From the NCBI RefSeq assembly GCF_003985155.1, contig NZ_ML133694.1, forward strand, positions 279,943-343,942: a stretch of 64,000 nt of DNA, written 5' to 3'. The translations under genes were made by a program, and so were the position numbers. The notes below the pieces were generated by a model that saw only the letters and a list, made by a program, of their open reading frames with translations, had not been told where the DNA came from and did not search any database. Numbering within the stretch: position 1 is the stretch's first letter; each line of letters begins with the position of its first letter. This DNA is from Rhizobium vallis (GTDB lineage: Bacteria > Pseudomonadota > Alphaproteobacteria > Rhizobiales > Rhizobiaceae). Positions 1 through 9,058 of the stretch are shown here, piece after piece.

Positions 1-1
1 T

Positions 2-691
2 CCGGCTCATGCCGCGGAATGCGCGGCTTATAACGCCAGGGTGATGGATTTGCTGCGCGGGAATGATGCCATCAAGAAAGTGATCCTGGCCGGATACTGG
101 TCTGCTCCAATGCGTGAGGCAGAATCCGGCTCGCGTTACATTCATCCGGGCGCCAACGGCGCGGAACAGCCCGAGGAGGCAAATGGGCCGACCCTTGAAA
201 CGGCGCTCGCATCGCAGATCTCGCAATTGCGGGAGATGAACAAGGATGTCGTTCTTCTGCAGGACGTTCCCTTGTTCAATTTCAACCCGGTCCGCTTTTC
301 GCTCCAGCACGCGATACCCCTGAGGTCGGCGTTCGGGACACGGCTCGACGGCGATCGCGATTTGACACCTCACGACGCTCCGATGAAAGCTGTCGTGAAT
401 TTCGATGATCCGGTAAGGGATATCGTGACGCGCGTCGCGGAGAAATCACCGCCTGGCGTCACGCTGGTCGATCCCTTCGGGGCGCTTTGCCCGCAAGCCC
501 GGTGCCAATTTTCCACGGCCGACGGCGCGCCTCTGTTTACAGACAACCAACATCTGTCGACTGTCGGCTCGGTGCTCACCGCAAGGGCAGTGCTTTCCGC
601 GGACAATGACAACAAGATGCGGACGACATCCTTCGAGACACAGTCAATGGTGACCGGTGCTGCTCAATCCAATTTGACGCCGGTGCGCTGA
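2..691 (+). CDS. C-terminal SGNH domain of a membrane acyltransferase (5' truncated by window)
   Basis: The reading frame is open from the left window edge, so the visible 229 codons are the C-terminal part of a larger gene. Near the end there is a D-N-Q-H-L-S motif, like the D-x-x-H-L-S block that carries the catalytic Asp/His of SGNH hydrolase domains fused to acyltransferase-3 (OafA/YrhL) proteins. A preceding V-V-L-L-Q-D-V-P segment also fits that family. Such proteins O-acetylate surface glycans, with the membrane part delivering acetyl groups and the SGNH part transferring them in the periplasm. An internal GTG (41) and ATG (44) exist but have no convincing ribosome binding site, and the homology-like reading continues upstream. 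It faces the exopolysaccharide operon tail to tail across a strong bidirectional terminator, so it may serve the same polymer from its own promoter. The N-terminal membrane half is outside the window. Confidence 0.72.
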   Translation, partial: PAHAAECAAYNARVMDLLRGNDAIKKVILAGYWSAPMREAESGSRYIHPGANGAEQPEEANGPTLETALASQISQLREMNKDVVLLQDVPLFNFNPVRFSLQHAIPLRSAFGTRLDGDRDLTPHDAPMKAVVNFDDPVRDIVTRVAEKSPPGVTLVDPFGALCPQARCQFSTADGAPLFTDNQHLSTVGSVLTARAVLSADNDNKMRTTSFETQSMVTGAAQSNLTPVR

Positions 692-696
692 GACGC

Positions 697-775
697 ACCG
701 CGATCTGTTGGATTTGCTTGCCACGCTTTAGATCTTTGGTTTTCCGACGATCTCGTGATCGCAAACCATTGCGCA
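697..775. repeat. Dispersed rhizobial-type intergenic repeat, copy A
   Basis: This stretch resembles 20466-20575. Both contain the order CACGCTT, then TGGTTTTCCG, then GATCGCAAA, with similar spacing. It sits immediately after the stop codon of the truncated acyltransferase gene. I recognise the general pattern as a common rhizobial intergenic element. Its role is unknown. Confidence 0.45.
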
Positions 776-824
776 GTCTGCATCCTCTCGGCACAGCGGG
801 CGCTCTGAATTAACACCCAAACAG

Positions 825-868
825 ACGCATCGGCCCGAAAATCGTTTTCGATTTTCGGGCCGATGCGT
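825..868. terminator. Bidirectional terminator: 20-bp perfect stem with TTTT loop
   Basis: The arms 825-844 and 849-868 are perfectly complementary over 20 bases, closed by the 4-base loop TTTT. The element lies between two genes that converge on it (ending at 691 on plus and 924 on minus), the expected place for a shared terminator. The arms carry A-rich and T-rich segments that can provide a U tract in either direction. Confidence 0.8.
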
Positions 869-923
869 TAGCCGCGCGGGTTCAGATTGATGTCGGGGCG
901 TCATAGGGATTCGTAAAGCTGTC

Positions 924-1991
924 TTATGCGGCGACAACCTTGGCTCGGAACCGCATTGACTTGAGATAGCGCCCCACGGGCTTTTCGATGAACATGTAAA
1001 TCAGTGCGCCGCCACCGGCAGCAATCACCACATCCATCGGGCGCCAGAACCAGAGATACAGGAAATTTATCCCCGAAAGCTGGGTCAGGGCGCCGAACAC
1101 GTTCCCGCTTAATGTGAAGAACAGTTGCTGGAAGATGTAGATCGAAAACGAAGCAGCGCCCAGAAACTTCAACCACGGTATATTCGGCACCCAGCCAAGC
1201 CGCTCAATCGTCAATGCCGAGGCGACGATCAAAACCGCCAGGCCGCCCCATGCGAGCCTGCCGAAAAAATACGAGCATGCAAACAAACCTGCGGCGAGAA
1301 GGCCGGATATGACAAGGGCACGCAATAGCGAAAGGTTTCGCAGCGTCAGGCCGTATACCCGACCCAGGATCGTGCCTGCCAGGAACTCAAGCAGAAGCGG
1401 GCTGGTATAAGTCGTGGAAATAGCGCCTTGCGACGGAACGGCCTCTCCCAGAATGACCAATGCACCGAAGCATGCTGCCAGTCCCCAAACGCGCAGGCTT
1501 TGAGGGGCGATCAGAATGATGGAGAATATGGCGTAGAAGTACATTTCATAGTTCAGGGTCCAGCCCTGGAGGATCACAGGCCAAACCTCTCCATGCGCGT
1601 TCTGGTATGGAATGAACGACATGGACGAAATCAGCGAGACCACATCGGTTTCGTATCGGTGGACTGGAATCCCAACCAGAACCAGAAGACCGCCTGCAAG
1701 GATCGCGAGCCAATACATCGGCACGACGCGAATGATCCTATCAAGCAGGAAAGCAGATGGCGTTTTTTCTTTCGCGTCGGTCGTGGCGATCATAACGAAA
1801 CCGCTGATCACGAAGAACAGGTCGACGCCATGTGTGCCGATCGAAAATATTTCTATCCGGTGGTACAGCAAGACCCCGATGGCCGCCAAAGCTCTGAGAT
1901 ATTGAAGCGATAAAATCTCTTGCGGCTTTTGTATCGTTGTCACTACTTGCTCCTTCTTCGCGCTCAGTCCAGCGCGATATACGGACTGCAA
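924..1991 (-). CDS. ExoZ-like acyltransferase family 3 membrane protein
   Basis: This 355-residue polytopic membrane protein has the acyltransferase-3 signature. An L-x-x-L-R-A-L-A-A-I-G-V-x-x-Y-H segment lies near residues 29-44, followed by G-V-D-L-F-F-V-I-S-G-F and an R-I-I-R-V-V-P-M-Y-W block. About ten hydrophobic segments follow. Family members, including ExoZ of Sinorhizobium succinoglycan synthesis, transfer acetyl groups to lipid-linked sugars or nascent polysaccharide in the inner membrane. It is the last gene of the minus-strand operon, 50 bases after the polymerase gene. No SGNH domain is attached. The start used is the first in-frame ATG. A GTG at about residue 16 would give a more usual N-terminus. 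The acyl group and acceptor sugar cannot be read from sequence. Confidence 0.85.
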   Translation of the reverse strand: MQSVYRAGLSAKKEQVVTTIQKPQEILSLQYLRALAAIGVLLYHRIEIFSIGTHGVDLFFVISGFVMIATTDAKEKTPSAFLLDRIIRVVPMYWLAILAGGLLVLVGIPVHRYETDVVSLISSMSFIPYQNAHGEVWPVILQGWTLNYEMYFYAIFSIILIAPQSLRVWGLAACFGALVILGEAVPSQGAISTTYTSPLLLEFLAGTILGRVYGLTLRNLSLLRALVISGLLAAGLFACSYFFGRLAWGGLAVLIVASALTIERLGWVPNIPWLKFLGAASFSIYIFQQLFFTLSGNVFGALTQLSGINFLYLWFWRPMDVVIAAGGGALIYMFIEKPVGRYLKSMRFRAKVVAA

Positions 1992-2041
1992 AACTGCCGC
2001 AGCTGGTAATTTCCGGCGAGAAATAATTGCGGTCGGATTTG

Positions 2042-3424
2042 CTAACGTGGCGCCGTCTGTCGGCTATCGGCAATAAGATCGCGCAGCGATCTACCAGTGT
2101 TTTTTGGTTTGCTCACGGGAAGCGACACAACCAGATAGGGCCACAGGATGACCGGGGCGAGCATCATTCCCGCTTCCATCATGGAACCAACGACGATGAG
2201 GAGAATGATTGCAACCTCTTTGGAATGCGTATCGCGAAGATCTCCGGAACGTTGGGTCGCGGTCAGGCGGCCGCCGAGACGCTGAAGAACGAAGGCTGTC
2301 CAGGCAATCATGCCGGGAACGCCGATGTTAAGGGCAAGTTCCAGGTAGGTATTGTGGGTCGAGCGCGCATCGAAGGTGAGCTCGACATATTGCTCCATGA
2401 CTTCGGGTTGGCGAAAAGCCGCAAAGCCGTAACCAAAGATAGGGCGGTCATACACGAGCGGCAGCAGCTGGTCCCAGATATTGGTGCGTCCGGAAAATGT
2501 AAGGTCTTTTCCAAATGCGTCCGCAATCATTTCTGCGACACCGAGATAGGCGAAGGACGCTGCAACCCCGAGAAGCAGGCAGAAGAAGAAGACAAAGAAG
2601 GAGCGCGCCAGCGAGTTTCTCACCGACTGCATCAGGTGCGAGCCGATCAAGGCAGACACGCCGATACCCACCATGACAACGGCGGTCGAGGACTTGGAGA
2701 CGACGATCAGCAGGAGAGTACACAGCAATGCCGCCCAGCGTATAAGCTGGCTATAGCGCAGCCGCCCCTTCGGCATTCCTATGGATAGCATGGCTATGAA
2801 GCTGACGGCGCAAAACTGACCAAGGCCATTCTTGTGGTAGAACAAGCCCTTTACCATGCCGGCATAAGAACCAGCCATGATGCCGTATCTCGGAAAGGCG
2901 ATGGTATAGAGAATATTCGCAAACGCCGCGAAGATGCCGAAATTGATCAGAATCTGGAACGTCGCGACACTGCCGTAGCGAAACCTGTAGAGCAGCGGTG
3001 CAACTGTCAGAATGGCTACGGCGGCGATGCCGCGGACGGATGCGCCAAAGCTGATCGAGACCCCAAGAGATATGATCGAAAATGCGGCAACGACGTACAG
3101 CAGAGCCGGTATTCTGCGAAAGTAGGAGACAAAACGGTTTGGTTCCAGCGAGATGTAGAGAGCGATCAATGGAACGAGGCTGTACAGCATCAATTTCTGC
3201 GCGAGCGGATCGACTGGCGCGTCTTCGAGAAAATTTGACGGATAGCCGTACCACATCCCGGTTGTCCGCAGGAGCGTCAGATAAAGCATTCCCGTGAGGA
3301 GCCCACGGACGAAGGTCTCTTTCTTGACGCCGCGACGTGGCCGCGACCGGGCCATCGGCCGGAGCCCGATTTCTCCATCCCGAACATAAGAAGGGCTGTA
3401 ACTCATCCGCGGTCGCTCCCGCAA
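2042..3424 (-). CDS. O-antigen ligase/polymerase family protein (Wzy/ExoQ-like)
   Basis: This 460-residue protein has roughly ten to twelve hydrophobic segments and a Wzy_C-type periplasmic block: F-S-G-R-T-N-I-W followed by G-Y-G-F and then H-N-T-Y-L-E-L near residues 310-370. This arrangement is characteristic of O-antigen ligase/ExoQ polymerases, which join lipid-linked repeat units at the periplasmic face. The gene lies in the glycosyltransferase operon, 3 bases after the upstream GT2 gene, and the flippase is encoded in the same transcript, so a Wzx/Wzy-type pathway is likely. The basic N-terminal tail of about 35 residues may be partly an over-extended start. An ATG at residue 7 is an alternative. 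Confidence 0.85.
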   Translation of the reverse strand: MRERPRMSYSPSYVRDGEIGLRPMARSRPRRGVKKETFVRGLLTGMLYLTLLRTTGMWYGYPSNFLEDAPVDPLAQKLMLYSLVPLIALYISLEPNRFVSYFRRIPALLYVVAAFSIISLGVSISFGASVRGIAAVAILTVAPLLYRFRYGSVATFQILINFGIFAAFANILYTIAFPRYGIMAGSYAGMVKGLFYHKNGLGQFCAVSFIAMLSIGMPKGRLRYSQLIRWAALLCTLLLIVVSKSSTAVVMVGIGVSALIGSHLMQSVRNSLARSFFVFFFCLLLGVAASFAYLGVAEMIADAFGKDLTFSGRTNIWDQLLPLVYDRPIFGYGFAAFRQPEVMEQYVELTFDARSTHNTYLELALNIGVPGMIAWTAFVLQRLGGRLTATQRSGDLRDTHSKEVAIILLIVVGSMMEAGMMLAPVILWPYLVVSLPVSKPKNTGRSLRDLIADSRQTAPR

Positions 3425-3427
3425 TTT

Positions 3428-4414
3428 TTACTGAAGGGCGGCATTGGGTCTATATTCCTGGTATGCATGACCGAGAATCCCGTTGACCATGCCGGCGCCA
3501 CGCAGAACGTGAGTGAGAGCCCGCATGCCCCAGTAGGGTGAAATCAGAATCGCCGGCAGCATGGCCAGCCCGAGCACGACTCTCGTGGCGCCATAGGCCG
3601 CGCGGTAGATCCGGCGCTTGAGGTTGCCATGCAGGACCTCGCTGACCGCGAAAGTATTGCCGAGCCGGTATTGTCTCTGCAACACCCATTTCCAGGTCAT
3701 CCGGCTCGCCGGAACGATATCATAGACAAGCGCCTTGTCAGCCCAGAAAACCTTCATGCCGCGGCGAATGGCCTGATTGAAGAACAGATAGTCCGTTCCC
3801 CCGGTATAGCGCATCTTCTCTTCGAAGCGCAGGTTCCATGAGCGGATCAGGGGATAATCAAACATGACGTTGTTAGACGCCGCGTAGTTGATGCGCTGAC
3901 CGTCCTGGTTCTTTTTGCGTTCGAAGACCCGCGCCTTGATGAAATATTCCGGCGGATTTTCGGGATAGACCGGCTGGACTGGCCCATAGACGCAATCGGC
4001 GCGGTTTTTCTCGCGGGTCTCCAGCATGGCGTCGAGCCAGCCGTCAACTGGCCATTCGTCGTCGTCGAGAAAGCAGAAGAGATCGGTGCCGGCAGGTGCT
4101 GAATCCAATGCGCGGTTGCGCGCAAAGGGGATGCCCTGGTTGGTTTCGACGACGTAGATCAGGTCATAGGCGCCGGTCTGGCCAAAGCCCTCCACCGTGT
4201 TTCTTGCGCTGCCACTGGCATCATTGTCCACGATCACCATGGTCAGATGGTAGGGACGGGCCGGGTGCCTGATTTGGCGCGTCATCACGTCGAGCAGCTT
4301 GGCGATCCCGTCCACGCGCCGATAGGTCAGCACGCCGACGGCGATGTTCAAGGGTACGGCACTTGTCTCGCCAGCGCCGGCGGACGACTGCGGGAAGGTG
4401 TCTTGCTGGTTCAT
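3428..4414 (-). CDS. GT2 family glycosyltransferase
   Basis: This 328-residue protein carries a GT-A fold from about residue 23 (A-V-G-V-L-T-Y-R-R), with a D-D-D-E-W cluster at 117-121 as the DxD metal/nucleotide-sugar site. Hydrophobic segments around residues 265-290 suggest membrane association. It would add one sugar of the repeat unit at the cytoplasmic face. Its start ATG overlaps the stop of the upstream GT2 gene by four bases, indicating translational coupling. It resembles the ExoU/SucG type of glucosyltransferase in general layout, but donor and acceptor cannot be assigned. Confidence 0.85.
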   Translation of the reverse strand: MNQQDTFPQSSAGAGETSAVPLNIAVGVLTYRRVDGIAKLLDVMTRQIRHPARPYHLTMVIVDNDASGSARNTVEGFGQTGAYDLIYVVETNQGIPFARNRALDSAPAGTDLFCFLDDDEWPVDGWLDAMLETREKNRADCVYGPVQPVYPENPPEYFIKARVFERKKNQDGQRINYAASNNVMFDYPLIRSWNLRFEEKMRYTGGTDYLFFNQAIRRGMKVFWADKALVYDIVPASRMTWKWVLQRQYRLGNTFAVSEVLHGNLKRRIYRAAYGATRVVLGLAMLPAILISPYWGMRALTHVLRGAGMVNGILGHAYQEYRPNAALQ

Positions 4415-5295
4415 GACTGTCCTCTCCGCAACATATTTCCCAAACGCTTGCGCGCGGCCATCAAGGCCACCTCGGTTGCGGCATCGTCGCCGAACGGGCC
4501 GCCGGCCACTGTATTGCGTGCTTCCTTCCGGAGTTTCAGCAGCGATGTCGTTTCGGCGATGCCGCCGGCCACCAGGCTCTTGCCGAGCGTCTGCAATTCA
4601 TCATAGCGGCGCGCCAGTTCCAGCCCGGTCGCGATCATGATCCGCGGGCGCAGCGTCTTTGCCCTTGTTGTGCCGGTGTAGCGGTTCGAGGCATGAATGC
4701 GCTGAAACGTCAGCGGTGTCTCGATGATGGCGCCGCGGCCGAGATAAGCAGCGGCAAACTTGATATAGTTGTCACTGAGCACGACGTCGGTCGCGACCGA
4801 CATCGGCAGGATCTGGGACAGGAGGCTGCGGCGGAAGCTCAAGCCCGACGTCGGCACCGGAAGCGAGGGGAAGCCGCCTTTGCGCAGCGTTTCCCGCTTG
4901 TCGAAAAGCGTCACCTTTAGCTCTGCAGGAGGCGGATCGCTTTCGTTGGTCGTTACCCGGTCGAAGCACCAATCAATCTCGTTGCGGTCGTAGATCTCGG
5001 CAATCCGCGCGAGCTTGCCCGGCAGAAATGCATCGTCTGCATCGAGAAGAAAGAGGATATCGCCGCTTGCGGCCGCAAAGCCGGCATTGAAGCTCGATGC
5101 CTGGCCGCCGTTTGCCTTCAAGACCGGGACGATCCGATCGCCATAGGCGGCGATGATCTGGTGGGAATCGTCCGTCGATCCGTCGTCGACCACGACAACT
5201 TCAAAGTCGGGATAATCCTGGGAAAGAACGCTGTCGATGCATTGGCCAAGATAGCGGGCATAGTTGAAGTTGTTGATCAGCACGGAAAGTTTCAA
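4411..5295 (-). CDS. GT2 family glycosyltransferase
   Basis: This 294-residue glycosyltransferase begins directly at the GT-A fold (K-L-S-V-L-I-N-N-F-N-Y). V-V-D-D-G-S-T-D lies at residues 35-42 and D-A-D-D at 85-88, the two nucleotide-sugar and metal-binding motifs of GT2 enzymes. No membrane segment is evident. Start and stop each overlap a neighbouring glycosyltransferase gene by four bases, placing it firmly within the operon. The linkage it forms is unknown. The F-x-x-A-x-Y-L-G motif after the first strand is typical of enzymes acting late on short oligosaccharide chains, but this is only suggestive. Confidence 0.86.
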   Translation of the reverse strand: MKLSVLINNFNYARYLGQCIDSVLSQDYPDFEVVVVDDGSTDDSHQIIAAYGDRIVPVLKANGGQASSFNAGFAAASGDILFLLDADDAFLPGKLARIAEIYDRNEIDWCFDRVTTNESDPPPAELKVTLFDKRETLRKGGFPSLPVPTSGLSFRRSLLSQILPMSVATDVVLSDNYIKFAAAYLGRGAIIETPLTFQRIHASNRYTGTTRAKTLRPRIMIATGLELARRYDELQTLGKSLVAGGIAETTSLLKLRKEARNTVAGGPFGDDAATEVALMAARKRLGNMLRRGQS

Positions 5296-6269
5296 TGCGC
5301 AATCTCCTGCGTCATCTGCTGAGAACCATGTCCCGTCGGCATATATCGGCGAATCCCCGCACGGTAGCCGCGCATGTAATAATATTTCCAGATCGCCCAG
5401 AACCGCTTCTTCGATCTTGGCAGAAGATAGAGAAAAGCTGCCCGCACCGTCCAGTCGGCGCTCTCAACCCAGGTTCTTAAGGGAATTCCCGCGATTCTTA
5501 TACCTCTGGGAACGTCCTCGGCAAAAAGCGCCGGCATTCCATAACCCAGACGTTCGCCGCGTTTCTGCACCCAGGCTTCCGTAACGCTCGCGGCCGGAAT
5601 CCAATGATGGACAATGGCCTCGGCGCAACGGTAGGTTTTCACGCCGGTCCGGGACAGGCGGCTGACGATTTCCGTATCCTCTCCCATCGCAAAAAGACCG
5701 CCCGGGAGAGGCCCGATATCTTCGCGAAACCGGACATTGCTGCCAAGCAATTCCCGACGGACCGTGGTGTTCGGACCCCAGATTTTTGTCGGGTCGCAAG
5801 GGCCGCTGGGCTCCTCGTCGGCGATGGCGAAGGTTGATCCCATGGGGATCCAATCCAACAGCGGATTTCCTTCAGGATAGTGTTCCCAGTTTGGAAGAAT
5901 TCCGCCGCCGAAGACGCCAAAATCCGGATTAGCCTCAGCGCAGGCGGCAAGTGTGTTCAACCAGTTCACGTCTGCTTCGACGTCGTCGTCGGTAAAAACG
6001 ACCAGCGCTCCCCGCGCTTTCGCCAAAGCCGCGTTCATGGCTCCGGATTTTCCCGGACGCGGATGACGAATGACCGTCATCGGCAGCTTCTTGGCATACC
6101 GCTCGAGAAGCTCTTGCGTTCCATCGCTGCTGTTATTGTTGACGGCAATCAGTTCCCATTGTTCGAAGGGAAAGTTCTGCGTCAACATCGAATCCAGCAT
6201 TTGCTGGAGGCGACGTCCGGCACCGTTAAAGGACGAGAAGACGACACTGATTTTGGGATCCGTCATCAA
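5292..6269 (-). CDS. GT2 family glycosyltransferase (paralogue of next upstream gene)
   Basis: This 325-residue enzyme has a GT-A domain with V-N-N-N-S-S-D-G at residues 43-50 and T-D-D-D-V at 93-97. A later G-E-D-T-E segment (acceptor-side acid) is followed by an H-H-W and W-V-x-K-R-G-E-R-x-G-Y-G-M block. The same blocks occur in the same order in the gene at 6358-7329, so the two are tandem paralogues that have probably diverged in acceptor or donor. It overlaps the downstream GT2 gene by four bases. An 88-base gap separates it from its paralogue. Confidence 0.86.
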   Translation of the reverse strand: MMTDPKISVVFSSFNGAGRRLQQMLDSMLTQNFPFEQWELIAVNNNSSDGTQELLERYAKKLPMTVIRHPRPGKSGAMNAALAKARGALVVFTDDDVEADVNWLNTLAACAEANPDFGVFGGGILPNWEHYPEGNPLLDWIPMGSTFAIADEEPSGPCDPTKIWGPNTTVRRELLGSNVRFREDIGPLPGGLFAMGEDTEIVSRLSRTGVKTYRCAEAIVHHWIPAASVTEAWVQKRGERLGYGMPALFAEDVPRGIRIAGIPLRTWVESADWTVRAAFLYLLPRSKKRFWAIWKYYYMRGYRAGIRRYMPTGHGSQQMTQEIAH

Positions 6270-6357
6270 ATCCTCCTGCCTATCGAAGCGCGAGAAACAT
6301 AGGGTTTATCTATCTTTCCGGAGCATTTTCCGGCGACGTCAACGCGATACAATCGGC

Positions 6358-7329
6358 TCATTTGTCGGCACCGATCCGAGAATAGATCAACCTGTTCGTC
6401 GTCGTTCGCTGCTTGAGGAATTGACGCAGGATTCCCTGCCTGACCGATTGTGCCCAGAGCAATTTGAAGCGAAGGCCGCTTTGAGGAAAGCTCTTCAGAA
6501 CGAAGCTGGCCGGCGCCATGACAAGCCAGCTCAGGGCGCTGCCGATAGGAAGGCCACGAATCTTTGCTTTGCGGTCGAACAGGTTCGGCCTGATGATGAC
6601 CAGTCCCATGCCGTAGCGTTCTCCGCGCCGCAAAACCCAGCCTTCCTCTACATAGCCCTTCCTGACCATGTGGCGAACCTTCGGCCCCTGCGAATGAAAG
6701 GCTCTGGCGCCATTCCTTTCCAGCCTCATGGCGAATGCGGTGTCTTCGCCCATGGGAAACTGAGCGACGGTGGCGTCCGGACCGAGATCGTCATGAACGA
6801 TGTAGCCGGGGCCTAATATGGAACGGCGGAAGGCAGAATTCGGCCCTGAAATCAAAGCCGCGGATATCGGTCCTTCCGGAAGGTCGTCGTTGAGCGCATA
6901 GAGGATGCCCAAATGCCCGTACTTCATCAACAACGGACCGGGCTTTTCCTCCCATTCGGGCATGATCAGGCCGCCGAATATGGCAAACTCCTGCTGTTCG
7001 TTTGCCAAAGCGAGGAACTGTTCGATCCAATCCGGCTCGGGAATCACGTCGTCATCGGTCAAGATGACCAGCTCGCCTTCCAGATGGCGGAAGCCCTGCG
7101 TCAACGCATGTTGCTTGCCTTGTTTAGGCTCGAAATAAACTTCCAGCGGCAGCCGATCCTGATAGGACTTCAAGACTTTTGACGTCTCGTCATTGCTGTT
7201 GTTGTCGACGGCGACGATTTTCCACTCGTCATGCGGCAATGTGGAGGCGCACAAGGCGTCCAGCATGGTGGGCAGGGTCTTGGCGCCATTATAAGTCGAG
7301 AAGAGTACTGTTACTTTGACTTTGCTCAT
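6358..7329 (-). CDS. GT2 family glycosyltransferase (tandem paralogue)
   Basis: The start was moved 57 bases inside the longest frame to the ATG at 7329, because GGAGGG lies five bases upstream of it and the protein then begins at the fold (M-S-K-V-K-V-T-V-L-F-S-T-Y-N-G). The 323-residue product has V-D-N-N-S-N-D-E near residues 41-48 and T-D-D-D-V at 91-95. M-G-E-D-T and R-R-G-E-R-Y-G-M-G blocks are shared with the gene at 5292-6269. It probably acts on the same growing repeat unit. Donor specificity is not readable. Confidence 0.86.
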   Translation of the reverse strand: MSKVKVTVLFSTYNGAKTLPTMLDALCASTLPHDEWKIVAVDNNSNDETSKVLKSYQDRLPLEVYFEPKQGKQHALTQGFRHLEGELVILTDDDVIPEPDWIEQFLALANEQQEFAIFGGLIMPEWEEKPGPLLMKYGHLGILYALNDDLPEGPISAALISGPNSAFRRSILGPGYIVHDDLGPDATVAQFPMGEDTAFAMRLERNGARAFHSQGPKVRHMVRKGYVEEGWVLRRGERYGMGLVIIRPNLFDRKAKIRGLPIGSALSWLVMAPASFVLKSFPQSGLRFKLLWAQSVRQGILRQFLKQRTTTNRLIYSRIGADK

Positions 7330-7413
7330 CTGAGCCCTCCGAACGACGCTGTGTTCGATCAGCAACTGCGTTTTCGGCCGGATCACTTCCCAGGCCGGGT
7401 TCTGTCGGCTGCC

Positions 7414-8916
7414 CTAAGCCGACTTCGGCACGGCGATAAGTTTGGCCTTTGACAGTGTCTTGACAACGATACGCTGAACTTCGGTTTCCGGGCCGTTCGG
7501 CTTCTTCATCGCAAGCCAAAGGACAAAGCTGGAGCCGATATAGAAAACAGCGCCGGCACTGACCAATATGGCCAGATGAGCGGCCAGAGCCAGCTTGTCG
7601 GCAGGCGCGCTCAGAAGATGCGACACGCCCCACACGCCAGCTGCCATCACAGCGACGCTGGCAAGCGCGCGGAAGTTCGCCGCCAGCTGCTGGAAGAAAG
7701 GCAAGCCGATCAGCCGTTTAACGAGAAGCATATTGACGACGGTTGAAATCAAGCCCGACAATATCCGCGCGTAGATAACGCCCGGAAGTCCGAAATACAC
7801 GAGACCGGCGATGATGATCGGCACACGAAGCACCAGCATCTGGGCGTCGCGGATAAACAGCAACTTGGTTTGCCCCTTTGCCATTCCCAACGGCTGCACC
7901 AGCGAACCGAGCGTCTGTATTCCAAACACCGCCGAGAGCGCCTGCACGATAAAGATGGCGGGAACCCATTTCTCGCCCATGGCAAGCCGCATCATCGGAT
8001 CGGCAACGACCGCCATGCCGATGCCGGCCGGGAGGGCCACGGCTGCCAGAAGCGCCTGAGCGCGCTGGTAGGCGGCGATGAGCCGGACAGGGTCGTTGCG
8101 CACCTTCGAGAAGCCGGGATAGATCGTCTGGTTCAACGGAGCCGTGGCTTCGCGGGTCGGCAGCATCGCAAGAGTGTTGCCGACGGTATAATGGCCAAGC
8201 TGGACCGAACCCATCCACTTGCCGATCAAAAGATACTCGATCCGCCAGTTAAGCGTGCCGACGATCTGTCCGGCGGTCAGCCACACAGAAAACGAAAACA
8301 ATTCCCGTGCGTGCCGGAAGGTTATGCGTGGCCAGAACGGCAGGACGGTGTAGGAAACGACGAGATTGGTCAGCTGGTAGGCGAGGAGACCGAGAACCAG
8401 CGCCCAATAACTCTGGTAGAGCGCGGCGACCGCAACGGTGACGATAAAGCCGGCAAGCTTCTGCGATACGTTGAGCACGAAATCCTGCCAGAATATCAGA
8501 TCGCGCTGAAGCATGATGCGGCGTGGATTGGCGAGACCGCTCAGGAACAGGCTCAAACTCAAGGCGAACATGACGTTCACCAGCCGAGGATCCTGGTAAA
8601 AGTCGGCAATGGGATAGGCCGCGGCGGCAAATAACAGTGCCAATACCAAGCTTCTCGCCGCGCTCAACGTCCAAACCGCGCTGAAATGTTCCTCGGTTGG
8701 AGCCTCGTGGCGGATGAGCGCCTGATTGAGAGAAAGTTCGGTGACGGAACTCAGGATGAGCTGAAGGGTGGTTGCAATAGCAACGAGGCCGAAATCAGCG
8801 GGGCCGAGATACCAGGCCAGAACAAAGGTGCTGAGCGCCGAAAGCCCGTTAACGATGGCGCGGGACAGACTCAGCCAGATGCTGCCCCGGATCAGTCGAT
8901 CGGTAACGTTATTCAT
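7414..8916 (-). CDS. Wzx/ExoT-like polysaccharide flippase (MOP superfamily)
   Basis: This 500-residue integral membrane protein has 12-14 hydrophobic segments and the polysaccharide-synthesis (PST) family layout: an N-terminal R-G-S-I-W-L-S-L-S-R, a Y-L-G-P-A-D-F-G-L-V motif near residues 35-45, and an N-P-R-R-I-M-L-Q-R block in the middle. Family members move undecaprenyl-linked repeat units across the inner membrane. With the Wzy-like polymerase in the same operon it gives the two membrane steps of a Wzx/Wzy pathway. The gap to the upstream pyruvyl transferase gene (142 bases) is the longest inside the operon and could hold an internal promoter, though none is convincing. Confidence 0.87.
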   Translation of the reverse strand: MNNVTDRLIRGSIWLSLSRAIVNGLSALSTFVLAWYLGPADFGLVAIATTLQLILSSVTELSLNQALIRHEAPTEEHFSAVWTLSAARSLVLALLFAAAAYPIADFYQDPRLVNVMFALSLSLFLSGLANPRRIMLQRDLIFWQDFVLNVSQKLAGFIVTVAVAALYQSYWALVLGLLAYQLTNLVVSYTVLPFWPRITFRHARELFSFSVWLTAGQIVGTLNWRIEYLLIGKWMGSVQLGHYTVGNTLAMLPTREATAPLNQTIYPGFSKVRNDPVRLIAAYQRAQALLAAVALPAGIGMAVVADPMMRLAMGEKWVPAIFIVQALSAVFGIQTLGSLVQPLGMAKGQTKLLFIRDAQMLVLRVPIIIAGLVYFGLPGVIYARILSGLISTVVNMLLVKRLIGLPFFQQLAANFRALASVAVMAAGVWGVSHLLSAPADKLALAAHLAILVSAGAVFYIGSSFVLWLAMKKPNGPETEVQRIVVKTLSKAKLIAVPKSA

Positions 8917-9058
8917 GGTCTAACGACTCCTGAGGTCAAGAACACTGACCGTTTCAGTGGGTATATCCATCCCGAACAATTGGCCCCCGTCGTCATTCGG
9001 GAGGATGGAATGAGAGAGTTATGCCGCATCGCCTTGCAGCGATGCATGGATGCCACCT

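Noticed and set aside
2027..2788. 253-codon plus-strand frame
   Set aside because: Antisense to the polymerase gene.
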